A DNA stretch of 16,537 bases from Synergistaceae bacterium (GCA_031264605.1 JAISDQ010000059.1:1-16537); one strand, 5' to 3'; positions 1 to 8,602 are shown, counted from the first letter of the stretch. The notes: generated from the sequence alone by a model not told the origin. Numbers and translations are program-made.

Positions 1-2778
1 TCGAAGCTCTCGAAAGAGAGTTACAAGGAGCGTAAAGCCGCCCAAAGCCAAACGATAACAGGTCTTGGCAAATGGTGGGGGCGCAAACCGCTCGTGCTTG
101 TCCGCGCCGCGATACTCGGCTGCCTCATGCCCGCGGGCGGTAATCCGCGCCGCGATATGGAGATATTTCTCAAAATCATGAGCATGGACGACGGCGGGCT
201 TTGGCGGCGCCACGAAGCATGGGAGGACAAGAGCGATAATTACTGGCACGAGCGTGAGAAAGAACTCCGCCGCGATTTTGAAAAACTCGGATATGACGAG
301 AAACTTAAATCCTGCGTCCGACCGGAACAGTTTGAGCGCCCCGCCGACGACCACGCCTGGCATGAAATAAATCACCACCTTGGCACTCATGCCTATAACC
401 TGCGAGACCTGTCGCGGCAGCTTGCCGAAAAACGCTTCGGCACGAACGCCGTCGTCGGCGACTGTTTCTGCGGCGGAGGGAGTGTTCCGTTTGAGGCGGC
501 GCGTATGGGGCTTGACGTGTACGCCTCCGACCTCAACCCCATCGCGGGGCTTTTGACTTGGGCCGCAATCCACATCTGCGGCGCGTCCGACGCGGAAATA
601 GAGGAGATCAAACGGTTTCAAAAAGAAGTCTACGAGGCGGTGGACAAGGAGATAACGGAACTCGGCATCGAACATAACGAAAAAGGCGACCGCGCTTTAT
701 CATACATCTACTGCGTCGAGGTGAAATGTCCGGAGTGCGGCGCGATTGTGCCGATGCTCCCCTCGCTCGTAGTCGGCAAACGTACCGGGAGCGTAGTCGC
801 GAAACTGAAACCTAACGGCTGCCGTTACGACATCGACATTGTTTCAGGCGCGACCGCCTCGGATATGAAAGAGGCCGAGACAAAAGGAACGGTGACTTCA
901 AACGGCCTGAGCTGCCCGTATTGTGTCAAGACTACGCCGATTAGTGTAATACGCCGTGACCGCCGCGATGAGAACGGCAACATCATTTACGGTTTACGCC
1001 TGTGGGAAAAAGGTGAATTCGAGCCGCGTTCGGACGACGTGTATCAGGAACGGTTGTACGCCGTCAGATACGAACATGAGTATATCAAGAACGGGAGGAA
1101 AAGAACCGAACGCTACTACCGCGCCCCAAATGAGCGCGATCTTGCCAACGAGGAAAAGGTACGCTGCATCGTTGCTGAGAATATCGTCAAATGGCAAGAG
1201 CAGGGGCTTGTGCCGAGTAGCGTAATTGAACCAGGTGACAAAACGACAGAGCTTATCCGTAATCGTGGCTGGACGCACTGGAACCATTTGTTCAACGCGC
1301 GGCAGTTGTTGGTGTTGAGTAAATTTGCGGAACACATAAGTATTGAACCAAACCCTATTTTGAAAGTGGCAACAATTCTTAGCTTTAATCAGATCATTGA
1401 CCGTTGTTCAAAGCTATGCAGGTTCGATAGTAGTCGCGATGAAGCAAAACAAACATTCTATAACCAGGCTCTCAACACGCTTATAAATTATGCCACAAGA
1501 AGCGTTTATACATTTGATACAGCTTGGAACTATTACTTCGGTCGATATATAAAGCAAACGGTCGCCGATTTAACGACTACTGACGCCCGTGCCGTAACAC
1601 ATACCGTCCATATTTGGCTTACCGACCCGCCCTACGCCGACGCTGTGAACTACCACGAACTGTCCGAATTTTTCCTCGCGTGGGACAAGCGCCTACTGAA
1701 AGAAGCGTTCCCCGACTGTTACACAGACAGCAAGCGCGTCCTCGCCGTGCGTGGCGGCGAGGGTTTCGCGCAGAGCATGATCGACATCTATTCTAATCTC
1801 ACCGCCCACATGCTGGATGGCGGGATGCAGGTAGTGATGTTTACCCACTCCGACCCGGCGGTATGGGCGCAGCTCGCGTTGATCATGTGGAAGTCAGGGC
1901 TGAAAGTCACGGCGGCGTGGAACATTGCCACCGAAACGGACGCGAGCGGTCTGAAAGAAGGCAATTACGTCAAGGGCACCGTGCTGCTCGTACTGCGCAA
2001 GCGCACAGGCACGAGCGAAGCGTTCCTCGACGAGATAAACGCCAACATCAAAGCCGAGGTCGTCAGTCAGATCGAGAGTATGCAACGGCTCGACGATAAG
2101 GAAGACCCGAACTTCTCCGATCCTGATTATGTGCTCGCCGCCTACGCTGCGTCGCTGAAGGTGCTGACGAGCTACGGCAGCATCGGGGAGATTGACTTGG
2201 ATTATGAACTCGCCAAGGCAATCAACGATCCTAGAAGTTCAAAGGTCGTGGCCCTCATCGAACGGGCGAAAAAACAGGCGTATGATTGCATTATCCCCGC
2301 CGATTTCGACAATTTCATGTGGAAAGAGCTTTCCCCCTCCGAGCGGTTCTATATCAAGGGCCTGGAGTACGAGAAGAACGGCGGCTACCAGATTTCGACG
2401 TATCAGGAGTACGCCCGCGGTTTTGCCCTCGCGAGTTACAGCCAGATGATGGCTAACGAGCGGGCGAACGCCTGCCGCCTGAAGACGCCGACCGAGTTCG
2501 CCATGCGGATGGTGGGCGATGTGCCGGGTTTCGAGGAGTCGACACTGCGGCTCGTGCTCGCCGCAATCCACATCGCGATAAAAGAGGACGAACAGCCGAA
2601 CAAGGGCTTGTGGCACTTGAAGAACAATTCGAGGGACTACTGGGGAAGCCGCGATATGCTGAAACAACTATTAGCGTTTCTCAAAGACACGCGGGACATC
2701 GCGAACATGCCGCACTGGGCTCAGTCCGCACAAATGGCGGAACATTTGTATGTGCTGGTGGATAATGATCATGTCTGA
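1..2778 (+). CDS. DUF1156-type adenine-specific DNA methyltransferase (5' end outside window)
   Basis: Probable N6-adenine DNA methyltransferase of a defence or restriction-modification type cassette. The reading frame is open from base 1, so the true start lies upstream; 925 residues are visible. Numbering from base 1, residues 25-33 (LGKWWGRKP) match the conserved N-terminal block of DUF1156 proteins, so probably only a few dozen residues are missing. An S-adenosylmethionine-binding motif I, GDCFCGGG, is at residues 153-160, and the catalytic DPPY motif typical of amino-methyltransferases is at 542-545. The roughly 380 residues between them contain two CxxC knuckles (243-246 and 305-308), likely a zinc ribbon. 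The C-terminal third shows no motif I recognise. It ends 15 bases before the small gene at 2794. G+C falls to about 37% at 1321-1560, just before the DPPY motif, in a gene otherwise near 57%. Family and chemistry are inferred from motifs; target sequence and defence role are inference. Confidence 0.88.
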   Translation, partial: SKLSKESYKERKAAQSQTITGLGKWWGRKPLVLVRAAILGCLMPAGGNPRRDMEIFLKIMSMDDGGLWRRHEAWEDKSDNYWHEREKELRRDFEKLGYDEKLKSCVRPEQFERPADDHAWHEINHHLGTHAYNLRDLSRQLAEKRFGTNAVVGDCFCGGGSVPFEAARMGLDVYASDLNPIAGLLTWAAIHICGASDAEIEEIKRFQKEVYEAVDKEITELGIEHNEKGDRALSYIYCVEVKCPECGAIVPMLPSLVVGKRTGSVVAKLKPNGCRYDIDIVSGATASDMKEAETKGTVTSNGLSCPYCVKTTPISVIRRDRRDENGNIIYGLRLWEKGEFEPRSDDVYQERLYAVRYEHEYIKNGRKRTERYYRAPNERDLANEEKVRCIVAENIVKWQEQGLVPSSVIEPGDKTTELIRNRGWTHWNHLFNARQLLVLSKFAEHISIEPNPILKVATILSFNQIIDRCSKLCRFDSSRDEAKQTFYNQALNTLINYATRSVYTFDTAWNYYFGRYIKQTVADLTTTDARAVTHTVHIWLTDPPYADAVNYHELSEFFLAWDKRLLKEAFPDCYTDSKRVLAVRGGEGFAQSMIDIYSNLTAHMLDGGMQVVMFTHSDPAVWAQLALIMWKSGLKVTAAWNIATETDASGLKEGNYVKGTVLLVLRKRTGTSEAFLDEINANIKAEVVSQIESMQRLDDKEDPNFSDPDYVLAAYAASLKVLTSYGSIGEIDLDYELAKAINDPRSSKVVALIERAKKQAYDCIIPADFDNFMWKELSPSERFYIKGLEYEKNGGYQISTYQEYARGFALASYSQMMANERANACRLKTPTEFAMRMVGDVPGFEESTLRLVLAAIHIAIKEDEQPNKGLWHLKNNSRDYWGSRDMLKQLLAFLKDTRDIANMPHWAQSAQMAEHLYVLVDNDHV

Positions 2779-2793
2779 TAAGGGGGGTATATC

Positions 2794-3045
2794 ATGGGTT
2801 TGCAAGTAGAAAGACACGGTGAAGTCATTCCGCAAAATATCAGTGCGCTACCACACTGTAACGCGGGCAATAAATCAAGAGTTTCGGAACTCGCAGAGCG
2901 AAACTCAGAACAGTTGCTAAATCACTTTTTGCAAAATATGATTGGCATAAGCTCGTTCTTATCGGCGCCAGGAAGTGCTGATGCAGTCGATATAAGCGGC
3001 AATCTTGACTGCCTTGAGAAAGTTCTAAGATATATTGCCGAATGA
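2794..3045 (+). CDS. Small hypothetical protein between methyltransferase and helicase genes
   Basis: An 83-residue protein that I do not recognise. A very strong Shine-Dalgarno run (AAGGGGGGT) ends a few bases before the ATG, which argues that the frame is translated. It starts 15 bases after the methyltransferase stop and ends 25 bases before the helicase start, so it is very likely part of the same transcript. The sequence is soluble in character. It has no transmembrane segment or signal peptide, only two cysteines, and a probable helical middle and C-terminal end (around residues 32-50 and 70-83). No catalytic motif is visible. Its position suggests a small accessory or regulatory partner of the methyltransferase-helicase pair, but that rests on context alone. 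It could also be a remnant of a larger protein, although the intact ribosome site and clean stop make this less likely. Confidence 0.62.
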   Translation: MGLQVERHGEVIPQNISALPHCNAGNKSRVSELAERNSEQLLNHFLQNMIGISSFLSAPGSADAVDISGNLDCLEKVLRYIAE

Positions 3046-3070
3046 GCATCCTATGATAGGAAGGTAGTTT

Positions 3071-5824
3071 ATGGTAAACCGTTACTCGTCACGCGCGAAC
3101 AAATTGGGCGAGCAATTCCTGAGCGCCAAACTTCAAGACGCTGTCAGCTATGACCGCATTGCCGGATACTTCTGTTCGTCAATTTTAGAGGTTGCGGGGG
3201 AAGCAATTGAAGGCGTCACCGGCAAAGTTCGAGTGATTTGTAACTCGGGGATTTCCCCATCCGATGCTGCCGTAGCGAAACTCAGTATGCGTCAGGAGTG
3301 GAACGATTTTAAGCCGGAGGAAGTGTACGCGGCAAAGGGCGCGATAACTCGGCTTTATAAGCTGTATGCTTTGTTAAAGTCCGGCAAGCTCGAAGTGCGG
3401 GTGCTGCCTGATGAGATTTACGGTTTAATGCACGGCAAAGCGGGCGTGATTACATACGCCGATGGTGGCAAAACCTCATTCGTCGGCAGTATCAATGAAA
3501 CCAAAAGCGCGTTTACGACCAACTACGAAATGGTTTGGGAGGACAGCGATCAGGATTCTGTCGCATGGGTACAAGCGGAGTTTGACGCTTTTTGGGGCAA
3601 TGCTCACGCCGTGCCGCTTTCCGACTATGTGGTAGAGGACGTAAAGCGCATTGCCGAGCGGCGTTCCATTCCCCTCAAAGACTGGCGGGAAATGGCGGAC
3701 AACCCCGCTCCGGCGGTTGCGGCCGAAGAACCGATATACCGCGAGCAATTCGGGCTTTGGGCTCATCAGAAGTATTTCGTCGCCCGCACCTTTGAGGAGC
3801 ATAAGCGCCGGGGCGGCGCGAGATTGCTGCTCGCCGATCAAGTTGGTCTGGGCAAGACCGTTCAGCTCGCTATGACCGCAAAACTGGTCGCGCTTTACGA
3901 CGAGAAGCCTGTGTTGATAATCGTCCCGAAAACGCTGTTGTTCCAATGGCAAGACGAGCTTATGACGCTGCTCAACTTCCCTTCCGCGGTATGGGCCGGG
4001 TGTTATTGGGTTGACGAAAACGGATATGAATACCCTGCCGACAGCGTGAAAGCAATCCTTAAATGCCCCCGCAAGGTTGGGATTGTTTCGCAGGGGCTTA
4101 TCACGAGCAAATCCGAATCGGCAGAACTGTTGAAGTCAATGAAATTTTCGTGCGTAATCCTCGATGAGGCGCACAGAGCAAGGCGAAAAAACCTTGGTAA
4201 AGACCCCGATAAATATAAAGCACAGCCGAACAATCTGCTGGCGTTTCTTGATGAAATCACGTTCAAGACAAATAGCCTGCTGCTAGCGACCGCGACGCCC
4301 GTTCAGATTGATCCGATTGAGGCGTTCGACCTTTTAATGGCTTTATCCTTACCGCAGGACGCGGACAAGGTTTTGGGCGACATCTACAGTATTTGGCGTC
4401 ACACACCTGGATTGAGCATAAAGTATGTTCAAGGCTATGAGCAATACCCTGACGCGGAAGCTGAAATGTGGGAGATTGTCCGCAATCCTTTCCCGCCGCG
4501 CGGTGAGGATAAGAGTTTTGAAATATTGCGCGAACAACTTGGCATTGCCGACGATACGCATGTAATCCCACAAAATCGTTTTGATCAATTGAGCCGGGCA
4601 CAGAAAGACAGGGTAAAAACGCTCTATTACGATGACGGTTTCATCAAAAATCACAACCCGTATGTCCGAACCATCGTCAGGCGCACCCGCGACTTTTTGG
4701 AAAACACGATCAATTCCGATACAGGCGAGCCTTACCTGAAAAAAATCAATGCAATACTGCTTGGAGAGAAAGATGACGAAGCTCTTGAGCTTTCCGGCTA
4801 TCTGGCGCAAGCGTATAGCATAGCCGAGGAATTTTGCGACATGCTCTCGTCACGGGTCAAGGGCGGCGGATTTATGTCCACGCTGCTCTTGAAACGCATC
4901 GGAAGCACAATGTTGGCGGGAGAGAACACGGCAAAGAAAATGCTTGCCTGGACAGCCGAGGGCAAGGATAAACTCCGTTTGCTGGATGATGAACTTGCGG
5001 ACGGGGACGACGAAGAAGCCGAAGAGTCTGGTCAAAGTGAAATCAAAGACTTGACGGCAGAGGAAATTGACTGTTTGGAGCAACTCGTCAGCGTATTGAA
5101 ATCCAACGCAGATACTGACCCGAAATACAACCGCGTCAAGGCAATACTCAATGGGGGTGTCGATGGCGAGGGTGCTTGGAAAAACAAAGGCTGTATCCTG
5201 TTCAGCCAATACTACGACAGCGCGATCTACGTCGCGGAACGTCTGTCTAATGACCTGCCTGACGTTTACATCGGGCTTTGCGCAGGCGGCGACAAGTCTG
5301 GAATATACCTGAATGGTTCATTCAGGAGGGAGCGCAAGGACGAGATTAAGCGATTGGTGAAAACACGGGAACTGAGGATACTCGTCGGAACCGACGCGGC
5401 TTCCGAAGGTTTGAATCTGCAAGCATTGGGAACGCTTATCAACATCGATCTGCCTTGGAACCCGACGAGACTTGAACAGCGTAAGGGACGTATCCAACGT
5501 ATCGGACAACTGGCCGAAAAAATCTACATCTACAACATGCGCTACAAGGATTCTGTCGAAGACAAAGTCCACCGTAAACTCTCCGGGCATCTGCGGGACA
5601 TATACGCATTGTTTGGGCAAATACCCGATGTCCTGGAGGACGTCTGGGTGGCAATAGCTCAAAAAGATGAAGAACGCGCGGAGCTTGCGATAAACAAGCT
5701 GCCTAAGAAGAATCCCTTCATCATCAAGTACGAGGAAAAGATTCCAGACTGCGGCGATTGGGAGAAATGCTCTGTCGTACTCGATAAACAGGAGGAAATG
5801 CGGGAATTGCTCAAAGGGTGGTAA
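3071..5824 (+). CDS. PLD-nuclease-like / SNF2-family helicase fusion protein
   Basis: A 917-residue ATP-driven DNA translocase with an N-terminal phospholipase-D-like domain, probably the motor and possible nuclease of the cassette. The N-terminal 200 residues contain one HxK motif (H121, K123) followed by GSIN at 139-142, the pattern of PLD-superfamily phosphodiesterases; one HKD unit usually works as a dimer. The SF2 core has Walker A DQVGLGKT (256-263, K262), DEAH box (365-368), ATATP motif III (406-410) and motif VI QRKGRIQRIGQ (803-813, arginines 807 and 810), placing it with SNF2/RapA-like proteins. An acidic stretch at 639-652 lies between the two RecA lobes. The start follows AGGAAGG with good spacing, 25 bases after the small gene. 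SNF2 plus PLD activities also occur in DISARM-type systems as separate proteins; here they are fused. Whether the PLD domain cuts DNA is not shown by the sequence. Confidence 0.93.
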   Translation: MVNRYSSRANKLGEQFLSAKLQDAVSYDRIAGYFCSSILEVAGEAIEGVTGKVRVICNSGISPSDAAVAKLSMRQEWNDFKPEEVYAAKGAITRLYKLYALLKSGKLEVRVLPDEIYGLMHGKAGVITYADGGKTSFVGSINETKSAFTTNYEMVWEDSDQDSVAWVQAEFDAFWGNAHAVPLSDYVVEDVKRIAERRSIPLKDWREMADNPAPAVAAEEPIYREQFGLWAHQKYFVARTFEEHKRRGGARLLLADQVGLGKTVQLAMTAKLVALYDEKPVLIIVPKTLLFQWQDELMTLLNFPSAVWAGCYWVDENGYEYPADSVKAILKCPRKVGIVSQGLITSKSESAELLKSMKFSCVILDEAHRARRKNLGKDPDKYKAQPNNLLAFLDEITFKTNSLLLATATPVQIDPIEAFDLLMALSLPQDADKVLGDIYSIWRHTPGLSIKYVQGYEQYPDAEAEMWEIVRNPFPPRGEDKSFEILREQLGIADDTHVIPQNRFDQLSRAQKDRVKTLYYDDGFIKNHNPYVRTIVRRTRDFLENTINSDTGEPYLKKINAILLGEKDDEALELSGYLAQAYSIAEEFCDMLSSRVKGGGFMSTLLLKRIGSTMLAGENTAKKMLAWTAEGKDKLRLLDDELADGDDEEAEESGQSEIKDLTAEEIDCLEQLVSVLKSNADTDPKYNRVKAILNGGVDGEGAWKNKGCILFSQYYDSAIYVAERLSNDLPDVYIGLCAGGDKSGIYLNGSFRRERKDEIKRLVKTRELRILVGTDAASEGLNLQALGTLINIDLPWNPTRLEQRKGRIQRIGQLAEKIYIYNMRYKDSVEDKVHRKLSGHLRDIYALFGQIPDVLEDVWVAIAQKDEERAELAINKLPKKNPFIIKYEEKIPDCGDWEKCSVVLDKQEEMRELLKGW

Positions 5825-5862
5825 ACACCGACAATACTATACTAATGCGAGAGGATTTCTTG

Positions 5863-5991
5863 ATGAAAGACGAATTGGCTATTCTTGGACCGCCTCCGAC
5901 GGAACCCGAAGATAGTTGTTTTTACCGGTTAATTCCTTCATTTTCTATCCATGATAATTCCAAACTTTACGGTATGATAAAAAATAATTAG
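5863..5991 (+). CDS. Short 42-codon frame, possibly the truncated start of a further cassette gene
   Basis: ATG at 5863, preceded by a GAGAGG ribosome-site-like run about 7 bases upstream and placed 38 bases after the helicase stop, opens a frame ending in TAG at 5989-5991. The first 20 or so codons (starting MKDELAILGPPPTEP) have G+C like the upstream cassette. From about codon 22 the sequence becomes very AT-rich and codes for a low-complexity tail. This is what the 5' stub of a lost gene would look like if a deletion or recombination joined it to non-coding DNA. It could equally be a true short protein or a chance frame. I recognise no family. Confidence 0.35.
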   Translation: MKDELAILGPPPTEPEDSCFYRLIPSFSIHDNSKLYGMIKNN

Positions 5992-6254
5992 TTTTAACGT
6001 GAAAGGCGTTATTAAATTATTATATTTCGATGTTTGACTTGCTATCATAACGCATTTTTGCCGTAATTCGAATAGACAATGCGTGTTATTTATTTTATGT
6101 AAGTCGAACGTCCAAAAAATAATCAATCAGGAGCGGCAAACGGGGGGAGGCTAAATCGGGAAAATTGTTTTTGTCCGGTTTGGCGTCGGCGGTGCGCGTG
6201 AATATCTGAAGGCTTAATATGAAAACTTGATGAAATCCCGAGGAGAAATTTACT
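5992..6254. other. AT-rich junction and chemoreceptor leader region
   Basis: Together with the preceding short frame, this lies in a 430-base gap between recognisable genes. Bases 5941-6120 contain about 28% G+C by hand count, while the genes on both sides are near 47-60%. No tRNA, inverted-repeat mobile-element end or integrase is visible. A weak sigma-70-like pair, TAGACA at 6073-6078 and TATGTA at 6096-6101 with 17 bases between, could start the chemoreceptor transcript but is a poor match. I found no sigma-28-type flagellar promoter. The second half (6121-6254) is GC-richer and ends in the AGGAG at 6241-6245 that serves the chemoreceptor. Confidence 0.5.
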
Positions 6255-8039
6255 ATGACATGGTTAAAAAACAAGAGTATTGGAGCCAAGCTGAGTTTTC
6301 TCGTTGGTTTGCCGCTTTGCCTGCTGCTGTTCAGCACCGCGTTCAACTACAGCATATCGTCGCGAAGCGCGGAGAATTTTGATATCGCCTACAACAACGT
6401 ATTCTCGCAATCGACCAACCTGATGCAGGTCAGGTCGAACCTGAACGCGCAAGCGCGTTTGCTCTACAAGATGATAATAATCCACGACATGCAGGAAATG
6501 AAAGACATCCGTTCGGAGGTCGAGCAAAGACGCAAATTGAACGCCGATTTGCTGAGCCAGTTCGAAAAGGCTTCGTTGGACCAAACTATGAGAGATGATC
6601 TCGCCGAAGTGGAAGATTTGAAAAACGACCTCGTCAAAACGCAAGACGAGGTCGCGGACTTTGCCCTGCAGTACCGGGACAACGAAGCCGAAGAAAAACT
6701 TATACAAGAACTCGAACCCCTGATCCTGGAGTATAATAACAGAGTTCGCAAACTGTCGGAATATCTCCTGGAAGTGGCGGACAAAACCCGGGACGAAGTA
6801 TCGAGGGAATCCAACGAGTCCATTTTCATGAGCTGCGCGATATCTATCGCGGCGGTGATATTGTCCGTCATCTTCAGTCTTATCGTCTCGAAAATGATAA
6901 CGGGGCCCATCAACGCGATCAGAGAGAAGATCGGGGCATTCTCGGACGGCGACTTATCGGTCGATTTCACCGACAGCGGCAAAGACGCGATATCCCTCAT
7001 GAGCAAAGCTCTCGACGAAATGGTCGGAACGCTGCGGCGGGTGGTGTCCGTGGCTCAGGATTCCGGCTTGCGCATCGCCGACTCGGCGCAGAATTTTTCG
7101 TCCATGGCGCAGGAAACCAACGCGTCGGTTGAAGAATTCAGGGGCAATGTCGAGGAGTTGAGTTCTAACATGCAGGTGCTCTCCTCGGCGGGCGAAGAGG
7201 TCAACGCCGCGGTGGAGGAAGTTGCGACAGGCGCTCAGACGACGGCGGAGAAGGGCACCGACATAGCCCGTAAAGTTAACGACGCGATGTCGGCGGGAGA
7301 AAACGGAAAACACGCGGTTCACAACGTGGCCGATGGCATAAACAATGTGGCGGAAAGCGCCGCGGCGGCGACCACGGCCGTTTTGAAACTCGGCGACAGG
7401 ACGCGGCAGATACAGAGTTTCGTCAAACAGATAGGAAGCATAGCCGACCAGACTAACCTGCTCGCGTTAAACGCCGCGATCGAGGCCGCCCGCGCAGGCG
7501 AGACGGGACGCGGTTTCGCGGTGGTGGCCGAAGAAGTGCGAAAATTGGCCGAGGACAGCAACGCGGCGGCTAAAAACATCGAGGAACTCGCGAGCGCCAT
7601 CACGTCCGAACTCGCCGCTATAACCGAATACGCGCAGGAAAACGCCGCGTCATGCACCAACGTCAAGGTGCTGTCCGGCGAAACGGAGGACGCGATAGCG
7701 AATATGCTCGAAAATCTCCGCGAAATATCGAGCGCGACGCAAGACCTGGCGGCGGTAGCCGAAGAACAGGCGGCGTCGAGCGAAGAAATAGCGGAGTCGG
7801 TGCAGAGTATGTCCGTAAAGGTAAACGGCTCAGCGACGGTGAGCGACAACATAAAAGAGAGCGTGGCGGAAGTAGCGGCGGCTTCCGAGAGAGTGGCCGG
7901 CGACGCCGAAAATCTGTCGCGCCTCTCCTTCGGCCTCCAACAGGAGCTGGCGTTCTTCAAAATGAACGGCGGCGGCGCGAATGGGGAAAAGCCCTCCCTG
8001 CCGCAGGCGCTTCCGGCAAAGAAATCGCTCGAAGTCTGA
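6255..8039 (+). CDS. Methyl-accepting chemotaxis protein (transmembrane chemoreceptor)
   Basis: A 594-residue inner-membrane chemoreceptor that would signal to CheA/CheW to control flagellar rotation. Transmembrane segment 1 is at about residues 13-32, followed by a periplasmic region of about 157 residues that is helical and charged, like a four-helix-bundle sensor. Transmembrane segment 2 is at about 190-215, then a HAMP linker and a long helical signalling domain. The near-invariant hairpin tip is clear at about 396-430 (DQTNLLALNAAIEAARAGE). The C-terminus ends KKSLEV with no NWETF-like tether for CheR/CheB. The start has AGGAG 9 bases upstream. It stands alone: no che or flagellar genes are in the window. 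It converges on gpt with a 62-base gap. The ligand cannot be read from the sequence. Confidence 0.97.
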   Translation: MTWLKNKSIGAKLSFLVGLPLCLLLFSTAFNYSISSRSAENFDIAYNNVFSQSTNLMQVRSNLNAQARLLYKMIIIHDMQEMKDIRSEVEQRRKLNADLLSQFEKASLDQTMRDDLAEVEDLKNDLVKTQDEVADFALQYRDNEAEEKLIQELEPLILEYNNRVRKLSEYLLEVADKTRDEVSRESNESIFMSCAISIAAVILSVIFSLIVSKMITGPINAIREKIGAFSDGDLSVDFTDSGKDAISLMSKALDEMVGTLRRVVSVAQDSGLRIADSAQNFSSMAQETNASVEEFRGNVEELSSNMQVLSSAGEEVNAAVEEVATGAQTTAEKGTDIARKVNDAMSAGENGKHAVHNVADGINNVAESAAAATTAVLKLGDRTRQIQSFVKQIGSIADQTNLLALNAAIEAARAGETGRGFAVVAEEVRKLAEDSNAAAKNIEELASAITSELAAITEYAQENAASCTNVKVLSGETEDAIANMLENLREISSATQDLAAVAEEQAASSEEIAESVQSMSVKVNGSATVSDNIKESVAEVAAASERVAGDAENLSRLSFGLQQELAFFKMNGGGANGEKPSLPQALPAKKSLEV

Positions 8040-8101
8040 CGCCCGCGGCGATAAACGCTCTGCCAAACGCCTGGGGAGCATTGGGCGCGTCGCTTCCTCA
8101 G

Positions 8102-8602
8102 CTATTGCGTGTCGGCTATAGGCGCGATGAACGACGTGGTTGGAAACGAGTCCCAGGGGAAGAGTATCCATGTGTCCTGGCTCACTTCCGTTATGAATTC
8201 GTCGACTATCGGACGGCCCTCGGGTTTCGCGTAGACGGTCGCGAAGCGAATGTCGGGAAACATCTGTCTCACGGTTTTCGCGGTGCGGCCGGTATCGACA
8301 AGGTCGTCGATTATCAGCCACGAGTCGTTCATGTCGGCCAAATCAGGGCGTTTCAGGATGTCGAGCCCGTCGTTCCGGTTTCTCAGCGTGTAACTCGAAA
8401 TACAAACGGTGTCCACCACTCTTATGTTCAGCTCGCGCGCGACGATAGCCGCCGGAACCAAGCCTCCCCGCGCTATCGCTATTATTTTGGACCAGTCGCG
8501 GCGGGCGGAAAGAATTTTCCACGCCAGCGCGCGGCAGTCGTTTTGCAGGCGTTCCCACGAAATCGAAAGGGTCTTGTGATAACGATCCGCGACGTCTTTC
8601 AT
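8102..8602 (-). CDS. gpt: Xanthine-guanine phosphoribosyltransferase
   Basis: A cytoplasmic purine-salvage enzyme transferring phosphoribose from PRPP to guanine, xanthine or hypoxanthine. The protein follows Escherichia coli Gpt closely in motif order: the substrate-loop region RGGLVPAAIVAREL, then VDTVCISSY, the PRPP-binding motif IDDLVDTG, then AKPEGRP and DTWI near the end. I chose the start at 8602 (166 residues; E. coli Gpt has 152) because the residues after it align with the family N-terminus and a GGGGAG lies about 11 bases upstream. The frame remains open for 31 more codons, but that extension is not family-like. The gene is single, converges with the chemoreceptor and diverges from the BMP binding-protein gene. 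Similarity to other type I phosphoribosyltransferases leaves some room on substrate preference. Confidence 0.93.
   Translation of the reverse strand: MKDVADRYHKTLSISWERLQNDCRALAWKILSARRDWSKIIAIARGGLVPAAIVARELNIRVVDTVCISSYTLRNRNDGLDILKRPDLADMNDSWLIIDDLVDTGRTAKTVRQMFPDIRFATVYAKPEGRPIVDEFITEVSQDTWILFPWDSFPTTSFIAPIADTQ

Noticed and set aside
1..5824. Assignment of the cassette to DISARM or BREX
   Set aside because: No DrmA, DrmB or PglZ/BrxC-type gene is visible, and the PLD domain is fused rather than separate. The window is too incomplete to type.
6121..6254. Possible c-di-GMP-I riboswitch before the chemoreceptor, suggested by GGCAAAC and GC-rich runs
   Set aside because: Only the GGCAAAC string fits; the other conserved blocks and stems of that riboswitch class are absent.
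8040..8101. Bidirectional terminator between the convergent chemoreceptor and gpt genes
   Set aside because: Only short imperfect stems (around 8069-8088) and no T-run on either strand, so termination here is not supported by sequence.
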